Assembly: GCF_023702065.1 (NCBI RefSeq)
Contig: NZ_QFDM01000002.1
Span: forward strand, 496,001-560,000
DNA from: Methanoculleus oceani
GTDB taxonomy: Archaea; Halobacteriota; Methanomicrobia; Methanomicrobiales; Methanoculleaceae
Direction: 5' to 3'
DNA: 64,000 nucleotides
The notes beneath the pieces are model-generated. The model saw only the letters and a list, made by a program, of their open reading frames with translations, was not told the DNA's origin and did no database searches. Below are positions 49,317 to 57,778 of the stretch, in pieces. Position 1 is the first letter of the stretch. Each line of letters opens with the position of its first letter. A program made the position numbers and the translations under genes.

Positions 49317-50555
49317 ATGCAGACCCCTGACCCGGACCCGGACCTCCGACGGCGCGCCGAGGATGAAGCACGGAAGAGAGGGCACGCCGCACACCTCCCG
49401 GAGCAGGACTTGCGGAGACTCTGTCACGAGCTCGAGGTGCACCAGGTCGAGCTCGAGCTCCAGAACGAGGCGCTGCGGGAGCTGCAGCACAACCTGCAGA
49501 TCTCCGAAGAGAAGTATCGCGACCTCTATGACTTCGCCCCCATCGGCTACATCACCCTGGATGCTGACGGGCGGATCATTGAAACGAACCTGATGACTGC
49601 TTCACTGCTCGGGGAGCCCCGGGCGTCCCTGACGAACCAGCGGTTCCAGTACTTCCTGGAACAGGAGAGCATCCGGGACTTCATTGCATTCCGTGACCGG
49701 GTGCTTGCAGCCGGGGGGAGAGAGACCGTCGTGGTGCGGCTCAGGGCGACACGGGAATCCGAGTCCGCCTGGGTTCTGATCGAGGGGAAAGCCGAAGAGG
49801 GGCAGACGTTCCGGGCCGCCCTGATCGACATTACCAGGCGAAAACAGGCGGAAGAAGCGCTTATGCGCCGGACCGACGACCTCGTCAGGAAGAGCGCGGA
49901 GGTCGAAGCGGCACGCGACGAGGCGCACCTGTACCTCGACATAATGGCCCACGATGTCCGGAACGCGAACAACGTCTCGGGCATGTACGCTGACCTCCTG
50001 ATCGACCTGGCGCAAGGAGACCTGAAGGCATACGCAGAGAAGCTGCATGACAGCATCCAGCGGAGCACCGAGATCCTCAGAAACGTCGCCACCTTCCGGC
50101 GGACTCAGCAGGAAGCCGTCAGCCTTGTGCCGGTGAACCTCGATGCGGTCATCCGGGCTGAAATCGGCACCTTCACCCGGGCATCGATCCGGTACCGGGA
50201 CGCTCCCGTCGAGGTCATAGCAGACAGTCTCCTCTCGACCATCTTCAACAACCTCATCGGGAACGCCGTCAAGTTCGGGGGCCCGGCGGTCGAGATCACC
50301 ATCCGGGTCGAGGAGGACGGAGAGGAGGTACTCGTCTCGATCGAGGACACCGGCCCGGGTGTTTCGGACGAGGTGAAGAGAAAACTCTTCACCCGGTTCG
50401 AGCGGGGCATGGCCAGTGGGAGCGGCGAGGGACTCGGGCTCTTCATCGTCCGGACACTCGTCAAGCGCTACGGCGGTGCCATATGGGTGGAGGACCGGGT
50501 GCCGGATCGCCCCGAGCGCGGGACGGCGTTCCGGTTCACGCTGAAGAAGGCGTGA
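49317..50555 (+). CDS. PAS-domain sensor histidine kinase
   Basis: The 412-residue soluble kinase has an N-terminal coiled coil (about 15-65), a PAS domain (about 66-190, KYRDLYDFAPIGYITLDADG), an H-box LYLDIMAHDVRNANNVSGMY (about 203-222) and a HATPase domain with N-box NNLIGNAVKF (about 315), G1 EDTGPGVS (about 343) and G2 GEGLGLFIV (about 372). The HDVRNANN H-box is typical of methanogen kinases. ATG 49317 is 13 nt after the CheB-CheR stop; TTG 49284 is an alternative. No response regulator is nearby. Confidence 0.9.
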   Translation: MQTPDPDPDLRRRAEDEARKRGHAAHLPEQDLRRLCHELEVHQVELELQNEALRELQHNLQISEEKYRDLYDFAPIGYITLDADGRIIETNLMTASLLGEPRASLTNQRFQYFLEQESIRDFIAFRDRVLAAGGRETVVVRLRATRESESAWVLIEGKAEEGQTFRAALIDITRRKQAEEALMRRTDDLVRKSAEVEAARDEAHLYLDIMAHDVRNANNVSGMYADLLIDLAQGDLKAYAEKLHDSIQRSTEILRNVATFRRTQQEAVSLVPVNLDAVIRAEIGTFTRASIRYRDAPVEVIADSLLSTIFNNLIGNAVKFGGPAVEITIRVEEDGEEVLVSIEDTGPGVSDEVKRKLFTRFERGMASGSGEGLGLFIVRTLVKRYGGAIWVEDRVPDRPERGTAFRFTLKKA

Positions 50556-50885
50556 GATGCGGGTAAAGCCGGCTGTTTCCAGCAACCCGCGGCTACCGGA
50601 GATCGGGATACCGGACGGGGTCCCTTCCGCGAGCAACCGACAAGGCGTCCCTGCGATCAGGCGGCCCGGGGAATCAACAACGGCATTCTAACGGCAGAAA
50701 ACTCTTTCTGGCGATTTATCATGTTAAATCGCTGCAAATTCTATAAAATGGGTATGAAACCCACACTGTAAGGTACTTTCCACTTATTGGTTTGAACTTC
50801 CAGGAGACGGTTCACCTGTCAGGGAACACAAACCGCAGAAACAGAGGGACGTTCGAAGAAGCGTCCACAGCATGAGGAGACAATC
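50556..50885. other. Promoter region of the acyl-CoA synthetase gene
   Basis: 330 bp without a gene. The first 150 bp show nothing notable. At 50711-50732 a palindrome stands directly before a TATA box (50741-50749), and a leader of about 110 nt follows with GAGGAG before ATG 50886. Confidence 0.6.
50711..50749 (+). promoter_or_regulatory. Palindrome plus TATA box upstream of the acyl-CoA synthetase gene
   Basis: GCGATTTA-TCATGT-TAAATCGC is a perfect 8-bp inverted repeat ending 8 nt before CTATAAAAT. This is where an activator or repressor touching the BRE region would bind. Confidence 0.6.
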
Positions 50886-52928
50886 ATGGCAAAGAGAATG
50901 CTGAGCGAATTCGAATCGTACAATCTCCTGAAACAGTACGGTGTACCGGTTCCCGATCACGCAATCGTCCAGACCGCTGCCGAGGCCGGCAAAGCGGCAG
51001 AGAAGATCGGTTTTCCGGTCGTCATGAAGATCCATTCGCCCCAGATTATCCATAAGAGCGACGCGGGCGGCGTCATCGTCAGCATCGGATCGAAGCAGGC
51101 CGCTGAGGAGGCGTTCGCTAAGATCGTCGGGAACGCCAAGGCGTACAACCCCGAAGCCGAGATCCGGGGCGTCATCGTCGAGCAGCAGGCGGCGCCGGGG
51201 CTCGAGCTGATCATCGGCGGGAAGACCGACCCGGCGTTCGGGAAGGTGCTCACCTTCGGTATGGGAGGCACCCTCGTCGAGTTGATGAAGGACGTCACCC
51301 TGCGGATCCTGCCGGTCTCCGAGGAGGCAATCCGGAAGATGGTCAGGGAGATCCACGGCTACCCGATCATCCAGGGCTACCGGGGCATGAAGCCGAGAGA
51401 CGAGGAGACGCTCGTAAAAGTCATGTGGGCGATCAACCGCTTCTTTTCCGAGAACACCAGCGTCGTGGAGTTCGACATCAACCCGATCCGGCTCTACGAG
51501 TCCGGTGCCTGCATCGTCGACGCCCGGATCTTCGTCGACGACGAAGCGGTCGAAAAGACGGTGAAAGAGCGGCCGTTCGTGCCGATCGAGTACTTCACGC
51601 CCCGGTCGATAGCGGTCATCGGGGCCTCGTCCGAACCCAGGAAGATGGGCTACGCCGTGATGCACAACCTCCTCCACTTCCCGGGACAACTCTACCCGGT
51701 GAACAACAAGCGCTCCGAGATACAGGGACTCAAGGCATATCCTTCCATCCTTGATATCCCGAGCCCCGTCGATATGGCGGTCATCACCGTCCCGGCAAAA
51801 CACGTGCCCGGCGTCATCGAGGAGTGCGGGCAGAAGGGAGTGGCGATGGCGGTCATCATCACCGCCGGCTTTCGGGAGACGGGAGAGGGAGGAAAGGCGC
51901 TCGAGGATCGAGTCCTCGAGATCGCAAAAGGCTACGGCACGCGGATCGTGGGCCCGAACTGCCTCGGGATGATCATTCCCCCGAAGGGCATCGATACCAC
52001 CTACGTTCACGAGTCGCCCAAACCCGGCAACATCGCATTCATCTCCCAGAGCGGCGCCATCATCAACACGGTGGTCGACTGGAGCATCGCGCAGGATATC
52101 GGCTTTTCAGCCGTCGTCTCGGTGGGCAACCAGGCGGACCTCAACTTCATCGATTACCTCAGGTTCGTGGAGCGCGACCCCAGGACCAAGGGTATCATCC
52201 TCTACATCGAGGAAGTCCAGGACGGCAGGACCTTCATGAAGGTGGTCGGCGAGGTCTCGAAGACCAAACCCGTCGTGGCGATCAAGTCCGGTTCTTCGGC
52301 GAGAGGCCAGCAGGCGGCCTCGTCCCACACGGGTTCGCTCTCCGGGTCGTACGACGTCTACATGGAAGCATTCCGCGAGTCCGGCGTGATCCCCGTCCAC
52401 ACCCTGACCGGCGCGTTCCAGGTCGCAGAGATGCTGGCGCTCCCGAAAGGCTACCCCCGCGGCAAGCGGGCGGTCGTGATCACGAACGCCGGCGGGTTCT
52501 CCGTGCTCTCCTCCGACTACGCCGAACGTTACGGCATCGACCTGATCGGCCTGCCGCCGAAGGTCCTCAAGGAATTAAACGACCTCCTCCCCGATTTCTG
52601 GAACAAGGGCAATCCGATCGACCTCCTCGGCGATGCCGGTGAGAAGCGGTTCGAGCAGGTGTTCAGCGTCCTCGCCAATCACCAGGACTGCTGGGACATC
52701 GCCTTCGTCGTCGGGTTCCCGAACCTCGTCATCGGGTCGGATCAGCTTGCAAACCAGATCATCCGGTTCTCGGAGAAGACCGGGAACATGATCGTCGGGA
52801 CGCTGCTCGGCGGCGACTCCATGGAGCGGGGCCGCAAGATCCTCAAGGAAAACGGCATCCCGATCTTCGAGGAGCTCGACTTCACCTTCCGGGTGGTGGG
52901 AAGAATCCTCTGGCAGAGATTCCGCTAA
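50886..52928 (+). CDS. ADP-forming acetate/acyl-CoA synthetase, beta-alpha fusion
   Basis: This enzyme couples acyl-CoA cleavage to ATP formation, or the reverse. The 680 residues begin with an ATP-grasp (beta) domain: KQYGVPVPDHAIVQTAAEAG (about 16), KIHSPQIIHKSDAGGV (about 48), GLELIIGGKTDPAFGKVLTFG in outline (about 105) and VEFDINPIRL (about 196). The CoA-binding/ligase (alpha) part follows from about residue 235 (PRSIAVIGASSEPRKMGY), with the phospho-histidine in AASSHTGSLSGSYD (about 476-489). This beta-alpha order is the reverse of the more familiar alpha-beta fusions. It is a single gene with its own promoter palindrome. Confidence 0.9.
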   Translation: MAKRMLSEFESYNLLKQYGVPVPDHAIVQTAAEAGKAAEKIGFPVVMKIHSPQIIHKSDAGGVIVSIGSKQAAEEAFAKIVGNAKAYNPEAEIRGVIVEQQAAPGLELIIGGKTDPAFGKVLTFGMGGTLVELMKDVTLRILPVSEEAIRKMVREIHGYPIIQGYRGMKPRDEETLVKVMWAINRFFSENTSVVEFDINPIRLYESGACIVDARIFVDDEAVEKTVKERPFVPIEYFTPRSIAVIGASSEPRKMGYAVMHNLLHFPGQLYPVNNKRSEIQGLKAYPSILDIPSPVDMAVITVPAKHVPGVIEECGQKGVAMAVIITAGFRETGEGGKALEDRVLEIAKGYGTRIVGPNCLGMIIPPKGIDTTYVHESPKPGNIAFISQSGAIINTVVDWSIAQDIGFSAVVSVGNQADLNFIDYLRFVERDPRTKGIILYIEEVQDGRTFMKVVGEVSKTKPVVAIKSGSSARGQQAASSHTGSLSGSYDVYMEAFRESGVIPVHTLTGAFQVAEMLALPKGYPRGKRAVVITNAGGFSVLSSDYAERYGIDLIGLPPKVLKELNDLLPDFWNKGNPIDLLGDAGEKRFEQVFSVLANHQDCWDIAFVVGFPNLVIGSDQLANQIIRFSEKTGNMIVGTLLGGDSMERGRKILKENGIPIFEELDFTFRVVGRILWQRFR

Positions 52929-52953
52929 GGTTCTCTCCGAACGAACCTTTTTT
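52927..52953 (+). terminator. Hairpin and T-run after the acyl-CoA synthetase gene
   Basis: AAGGTTC and GAACCTT form a 7-bp stem around a 9-nt loop, overlapping the TAA stop and followed by four more T. Confidence 0.65.
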
Positions 52954-52989
52954 CCCCTGGAGAGCCCGTTCGGCCCTTACCGGCGCCGG

Positions 52990-54540
52990 TCAGTCAGTAC
53001 TGCCTCCGGGCACCCGTCCGGCATCCCACCGCCAGACTACCAGAAACGACGAGAGAACGGCGAGCGTATAGCAGGCCCAGAAGAGCGGGATTGCCGTGCC
53101 GGAATCCGGCCCCACGGAGACGAACCGCATGATGCCGACAGCCATCGATACCAGGACGGCCGCAATCACGAGGAGGACCGGCGCTATCCTGACGCGGGAC
53201 CGGCCCGCGGGCCCCGCGGCCACTTTCGGCGTCACGACGAACGGCAGGTGTTTTCCGGAGACGGCATACCAGATCGCACGGGCATATACAAAGGCGAGCG
53301 TGTTGAAGATCGCCTGCGAGAACGCGAGGTCGCGCAGGGAGTACTGCCGCTCGCGGACGCTGATGACGACCTGGATCCCGATCACCACTGCGAGCACCAC
53401 GGCAAAGACCGGAGGGAGCCATACGGGGAGGATCGGGATACCGAAGATCAGCGTGGCGACGGGGAGGAGGAAGAGCGCCACGTTCACCCCGCCAAGCAGG
53501 TAGATCGAGACGATCACAATGAACTCAAGCCAGTGCAGCGAGGTCATGCTTCCGGGGTGCGCTACGAGTTGCCTGAGGATGGTCCCGAGGAGCTGGGTGT
53601 TTCCGTATGCCCAGCGAAACTGCTGCGTGAAGTACGCAGCAAGGTTCGGCGGCGCGATTCCCTCCGCGTAGACGGTATCGAGAAAGATCCCCCGGCACCC
53701 CCGGAGATGGAACGTAAAGGAAGTGGCGATGTCTTCGGCGATGCACGTCTCGTCCATCCCTCCGATGGCAACGAGATGGTTCACCCGGAAGATGCAGTTC
53801 GAGCCGGTCAGCATGGCGGTGTGGTTGACGGAGAGCCCCCTGCAGACATGCTTGTTATAGATGTGCTGCTGGTAGGAGAACGTGACGCTGATCGGATCGT
53901 GGGGTTCCGAGCGGAAGAACTGGGGAGTCTGGATGAAGGATAACTCTGGATCGGCCTCAAGGACCGGGATGAGGTCGGCGATGATCGACGGTTTCACCTT
54001 CTGGTCGGCATCGATGACCAGGAGATACGGCGTATCGCCGTCGAGAAGGGAGAGGGCATGGTTGATCGCTCCCGCCTTGAACCCCCCCCGATGGTCGCGG
54101 TGGATATACCGGAGGTTGTACCGGCGGCATATATCCTGCATTGCCGTGCGTTTCCGCGCATCCGTGGAGTCATCGAGGATGAAGACACAGAGATCCGGGT
54201 AGGCGATCGCCGTGCATGCCCGGACACAGGACTCGACCACATCGGGCTCCTCGTTGTAGACGGGGATGAAGACCGCGACACGACAGGTGGATGCACCCCT
54301 CTCCCGCGGCGCAATGGGCTGTTCCCGGTAGGCATAGAGCGACCGCAGGAGGTGGTCGGCGTAACTCATGAACTGGATCACCCCGAATGCGGTGACAGCG
54401 ACCAGGAAGAGAGAGAGGACCCTCGCAACAAGACTCCATCCGGCCCCGGTGAGTATGAGGTGCAGGTCACGGAAGAGGACGAACGCGAGCAGCATCATGA
54501 GCGTGGCGGTAAAGAGTGAGATACGTGCTGCAGTCTTCAT
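52990..54540 (-). CDS. Membrane glycosyltransferase, family 2 (cellulose-synthase-like)
   Basis: This 516-residue enzyme has two N-terminal helices (about 7-62), a cytoplasmic GT-A domain and five or more C-terminal helices (about 345-505). Motifs of processive synthases are present: VFIPVYNEEPDVVESCV (about 90), DDSTD (about 124), DADQK (about 178), ETCIAEDIATSF (about 277) and QQFRWAYGNTQ (about 322), matching D,D,D,Q(Q/R)xRW. It would build a beta-linked polysaccharide at the membrane. The start is ATG 54540, with GGTGG before it. A TATA element TTTAAATAAG lies at about 54678-54688, giving a leader over 100 nt. No partner subunits are adjacent. Confidence 0.88.
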   Translation of the reverse strand: MKTAARISLFTATLMMLLAFVLFRDLHLILTGAGWSLVARVLSLFLVAVTAFGVIQFMSYADHLLRSLYAYREQPIAPRERGASTCRVAVFIPVYNEEPDVVESCVRACTAIAYPDLCVFILDDSTDARKRTAMQDICRRYNLRYIHRDHRGGFKAGAINHALSLLDGDTPYLLVIDADQKVKPSIIADLIPVLEADPELSFIQTPQFFRSEPHDPISVTFSYQQHIYNKHVCRGLSVNHTAMLTGSNCIFRVNHLVAIGGMDETCIAEDIATSFTFHLRGCRGIFLDTVYAEGIAPPNLAAYFTQQFRWAYGNTQLLGTILRQLVAHPGSMTSLHWLEFIVIVSIYLLGGVNVALFLLPVATLIFGIPILPVWLPPVFAVVLAVVIGIQVVISVRERQYSLRDLAFSQAIFNTLAFVYARAIWYAVSGKHLPFVVTPKVAAGPAGRSRVRIAPVLLVIAAVLVSMAVGIMRFVSVGPDSGTAIPLFWACYTLAVLSSFLVVWRWDAGRVPGGSTD

Positions 54541-54925
54541 GGTGAGTCCACCGTTGTCCGGATAGTATCGTACAGGGATGCCTCGTGGTTGTACGGACGC
54601 CCGTAAGCCCGGATACCGGAGTCGGCCCGGGTGCAACGGAACGTGCGAGGCGGTTCGGATACCATCCATCATACCGACTTATTTAAAGGTTACTGACATG
54701 GCTGCGCCGCAACCCCGTGAGTCCCGAAAAGGTCTATGCTGATGCTCCATCTGCTGAAAGTAACCGTCTTTAACCCTCCCGGGGAGCCCTGCGTCCGGAG
54801 ATGACCGGATAGGCCCGCATCCGGACTGCACGCGGCGGCTGAAGGCGTAAAAGAGAAGTCTGCCGCACGACCGCCGGGAACCGACACTATGAAATAGATC
54901 GCATCCCTTCTGACGATTGATCATT

Positions 54926-55558
54926 ATGGCTGTACAGAAGATGGCAACCGCACCGTTGAAGAAGTATGAACTGCCGCCCCTGCCTTACGCACCTGACGCC
55001 CTCGAGCCGCATATCTCGAAGGAACAACTCTCCCTCCACCACGATAAGCACCACCAGGCTTACGTAACCGGGGCGAACGCCGACCTCGAGAAACTGGAGA
55101 AGGCACGGCAGGAAGGCACCGAAGTCGATATGAAAGCGCTGTTGAAAGAACTCTCGTTCAACATCGGCGGCCACGTCCTGCACGACCTCTTCTGGCCGAC
55201 CATGGCCCCGGCAGGGAAGGGCGGCGGCGGAACCCCGGGCGGCGCCCTCGCGGACCTGATCGACGGGGAATGGGGGTCCTTCGACCGGTTCAAGGCGGAG
55301 TTCACGAAGACGGCCGCGAGTGTCGAGGGATCCGGATGGGCGGCGCTGGCGTACTGCACCATGACGGACCGCCCCATGATCATGCAGATCGAGAAGCACA
55401 ACAACCATGTCTACCCCACGTTCCGCATCCTGATGGTGCTCGACGTCTGGGAGCACGCCTATTACGTCGATCACAGGAACAACCGGGCAGGGTTCATCGA
55501 AGCGTTCTGGAACGTCGCCAACTGGGATACGGTGAACAAAAGACTGGAGAACCTGTAA
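54926..55558 (+). CDS. sod: Superoxide dismutase (Fe/Mn family)
   Basis: It dismutates superoxide to protect an anaerobe during oxygen exposure. The 210-residue protein has the metal ligands in [13 protein letters not shown] (His about 38), [15 protein letters not shown] (His about 90) and [12 protein letters not shown] (Asp about 172, His about 176). GGGGTPGG (about 101) lies where Fe/Mn type residues sit, so the metal is uncertain. ATG 54926 is used; TTG 54917 is possible. A T-run follows the stop. Confidence 0.95.
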   Translation: MAVQKMATAPLKKYELPPLPYAPDALEPHISKEQLSLHHDKHHQAYVTGANADLEKLEKARQEGTEVDMKALLKELSFNIGGHVLHDLFWPTMAPAGKGGGGTPGGALADLIDGEWGSFDRFKAEFTKTAASVEGSGWAALAYCTMTDRPMIMQIEKHNNHVYPTFRILMVLDVWEHAYYVDHRNNRAGFIEAFWNVANWDTVNKRLENL

Positions 55559-55565
55559 CCCTCTC

Positions 55566-55571
55566 TTTTTT
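55566..55571 (+). terminator. Oligo-T terminator after sod
   Basis: Six T begin 8 nt after the sod stop, inside a pyrimidine-rich stretch. Confidence 0.55.
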
Positions 55572-55839
55572 ACTCCACCGGAATCCCTGCAGGCCGCAGG
55601 GAATACGTGCGTTTACGGTCCCGGGGGAGAGGCACAGCTCCCCGTTGATTTACGGCCTTTCCGCATCCTCCTGGGGGCGGGAAGGGGGAAACAGCCGCTC
55701 CCGGTGAGATCCCGGTAGGATCCCGGTAGCCGTCAGGGTCCGTTGACCTCACCGGCGACGTTCGACTTCCCCCTATCCAAACTATTAAGTAGTCATCGCA
55801 AGAGGGGTATCCGACGACATTATCAGGAGGGGGGAAGGA
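55572..55839. other. Intergenic region, promoter of the HdrC-HdrB operon
   Basis: 270 bp with no gene. It has a short direct repeat GATCCCGGTA at about 55709-55729 and an AT patch AACTATTAAGTAG at about 55778-55790, the best TATA candidate for the downstream genes. Confidence 0.45.
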
Positions 55840-56052
55840 ATGGATCGATACCGCAGGTTGTATACCCTTAGTTCCGGCTGTGCTTACTCTCCGGAGGGAG
55901 AGCCGACCACCTGTTCTCACGTGCATGGAGCACTGGCCCGAGAGATGATCCCGGGGTTCATCCCTCCTGGACGGGCCTGCCCCCGGCCGTATCGCCCTCC
56001 GGACCAGCTGCACGTGTATCCGGCCGGCGCAGGGATCAGCCATGCTCGGTAG
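55840..56052 (+). CDS. Possible small protein leading the HdrC-HdrB gene, 70 residues
   Basis: The frame starts at ATG 55840, right after a strong AGGAGGGGGG ribosome-binding site, and encodes MDRYRRLYTLSSGCAYSPEG and onward with two cysteines, a histidine pair and a proline/arginine-rich tail. It overlaps the HdrC-HdrB gene start by 11 nt, as a coupled leader would. No family is recognised, and composition after residue 40 looks like random GC-rich sequence. Treat as possible. Confidence 0.35.
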   Translation: MDRYRRLYTLSSGCAYSPEGEPTTCSHVHGALAREMIPGFIPPGRACPRPYRPPDQLHVYPAGAGISHAR

Positions 56053-57490
56053 AGCCCTCCCTGAGCCGGACCTGGTAACTATCCGGGATGCGATCACGGA
56101 GGGGGTTATCGATCGTCTGCTGCACGAGGAAGACCCGCGATTCCGGAACTTCCAGCTCTGCAACGCCTGTGGTTCCTGCACGCCGTACTGCCCGGCACAG
56201 ATCAACGATCCCGAGACGCCCGGAGACCGGGGGTACCTCGCACGGAAGGTGACCGCGGCCCTCCAGGCAGGCAGGCGCCCGGAGATCGACCTCTCCGACT
56301 GCGTCCAGTGCTACTCCTGCGAGACGGTCTGCCCGCGATCCGTCAGCATCGGCGGGATCATCAATGCCGTATACGAGATGGAACACTTGCAGCCGGTCTT
56401 CAGGAGGATGCTTCTCGACCGCGGCGGCCTCCCTCCTTACGCTTTTCTCCCGCTGTACACCGGCAGGGGCCAGTTCAGGAAGTTCGCCGCAAAGGCCATC
56501 CGGCACCCGTATCCGGTGGACGAAAGAGCGGTAGACGAAGTCCGGAGGCTGTTGCTCCACCCCCTCAAGGCGTCGGTCTTCTCCCCGCCCGGACACCCCG
56601 CACCGAAACGACCGCTCACACGTCCGGACCGGGTCTTTCATCTCAACTCCTGCTGCGCCTTCAATTATCCCGGAGCAGACCTCTCGCAGAAGAAGATCCT
56701 TGCCGCGCTCGGCGTCAGGTATGAGACCTCGAGGCTGCAGACCTGTTGCGGCGGTGCTCCTCACTACATGGGCGGCGCCGGCTTTGCGGACCGCCTGCTC
56801 CTCACCGCCCGGAACCTCAGCGTCATCCGGGACGCGTTCGAACCGGACGACAACGTCGCCATCACCGGGATCTGCCCGACCTGCAGCGACTCGTATGCGT
56901 CCACCCTGGAACTGCTCGCCGGGAGCGCCAACAGATCCGTGGTGAACGAAGCGCTGGGCCGGATCGGGCGGGAGGTGAGTGACCCGGAGACGTTTTCGGT
57001 GGCAAACGTCCTCGACCTCTACCCTCTCTACCTCGACGAACTCAGGCAGCTCGTCGAGACGCGGCTCTCGGGGCTGCGCGTCGGAATGCACGTCAGTTGC
57101 CATTACCGGAAGATGAACGGCACCCTCGCCATCCCGCCGGGGCTGCAGAACCTCACGGCGGTCACCGGGGCGAGGGTCGTCGGGAGCGTGATGGAGCACT
57201 ACTGCTGCGGCGGGGTCAAGAACCTTTTCGACCGGCACCAGAAAGGCCGTCCTCTTGAACTCTCCCGGCTGAACCGGCTTGTCTACCAGGATTTTATGCA
57301 CCACCGCCTGGACATGATGGTCGTCGACTGCCCGGGGTGCGAACTGGTGTACGACCACATGGGGGTGCCGGTGCTTCATATCACCGAGCTCCTGGCGCTC
57401 GCGATGGGCGCGGATCCCCATGAGACGGTCTACATTCGGGGCCACATGACATCGCTGAAACCGGCACTCGGCCGGATCGGCCTTCTTTAG
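56042..57490 (+). CDS. HdrC-HdrB fusion (HdrD-like heterodisulfide-reductase-type protein)
   Basis: This 482-residue protein joins an HdrC half with two 4Fe-4S sites, CNACGSCTPYCP (about 40-51) and CVQCYSCETVCP (about 88-99), to an HdrB half with two CCG domains: CCAFNYPG...TCCGG...CPTC (about 204-284) and CHYRKM...CCGG...CPGC (about 353-434). All cysteines for the non-cubane cluster look intact. HdrD of Methanosarcina has the same layout and pairs with a membrane cytochrome, but no HdrE is adjacent here. Glycolate-oxidase-type or thiol:fumarate-type partners are alternatives. It stands alone except for a small possible leader gene. Confidence 0.88.
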   Translation: MLGRALPEPDLVTIRDAITEGVIDRLLHEEDPRFRNFQLCNACGSCTPYCPAQINDPETPGDRGYLARKVTAALQAGRRPEIDLSDCVQCYSCETVCPRSVSIGGIINAVYEMEHLQPVFRRMLLDRGGLPPYAFLPLYTGRGQFRKFAAKAIRHPYPVDERAVDEVRRLLLHPLKASVFSPPGHPAPKRPLTRPDRVFHLNSCCAFNYPGADLSQKKILAALGVRYETSRLQTCCGGAPHYMGGAGFADRLLLTARNLSVIRDAFEPDDNVAITGICPTCSDSYASTLELLAGSANRSVVNEALGRIGREVSDPETFSVANVLDLYPLYLDELRQLVETRLSGLRVGMHVSCHYRKMNGTLAIPPGLQNLTAVTGARVVGSVMEHYCCGGVKNLFDRHQKGRPLELSRLNRLVYQDFMHHRLDMMVVDCPGCELVYDHMGVPVLHITELLALAMGADPHETVYIRGHMTSLKPALGRIGLL

Positions 57491-57778
57491 GTGCTTACAG
57501 GAGGAAACCCTGCAGCGGGGTGGCCCGGGGGAGACGGAAGGGTGCGCGCTCCCCTCCCCGCGGAAGAGGGAGGCGGCTCCGCAGCAGGGGTGTCGGACGT
57601 GAGATGCAAAAACCCGGGTGCGGTCTCCGACACGTCCACAGACATATTTGTGCGGCCGGCGTTGTTGCAGGCAGTCCGGCTTCGCCCGGGTTGTCACCGC
57701 AAATCACTTATTACCCGGGATATGATTTGATTATATAATTTTTACAAGATAATAACCTCAAGGGGGCAAGATAATCAG
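57491..57778. other. Intergenic region with an inverted repeat and TATA box
   Basis: 288 bp without a gene. GTGTCGGA (57590-57597) and TCCGACAC (57626-57633) form a perfect 8-bp inverted repeat with a 28-nt spacer. TTATATAATT at 57731-57740 is the probable TATA box of the kinase gene, giving a leader of roughly 15-20 nt. Confidence 0.6.

Noticed and set aside
56036-57697. 553-residue minus-strand frame opposite HdrC-HdrB
   Set aside because: Antisense shadow of a GC-rich gene, no start signals or motifs.
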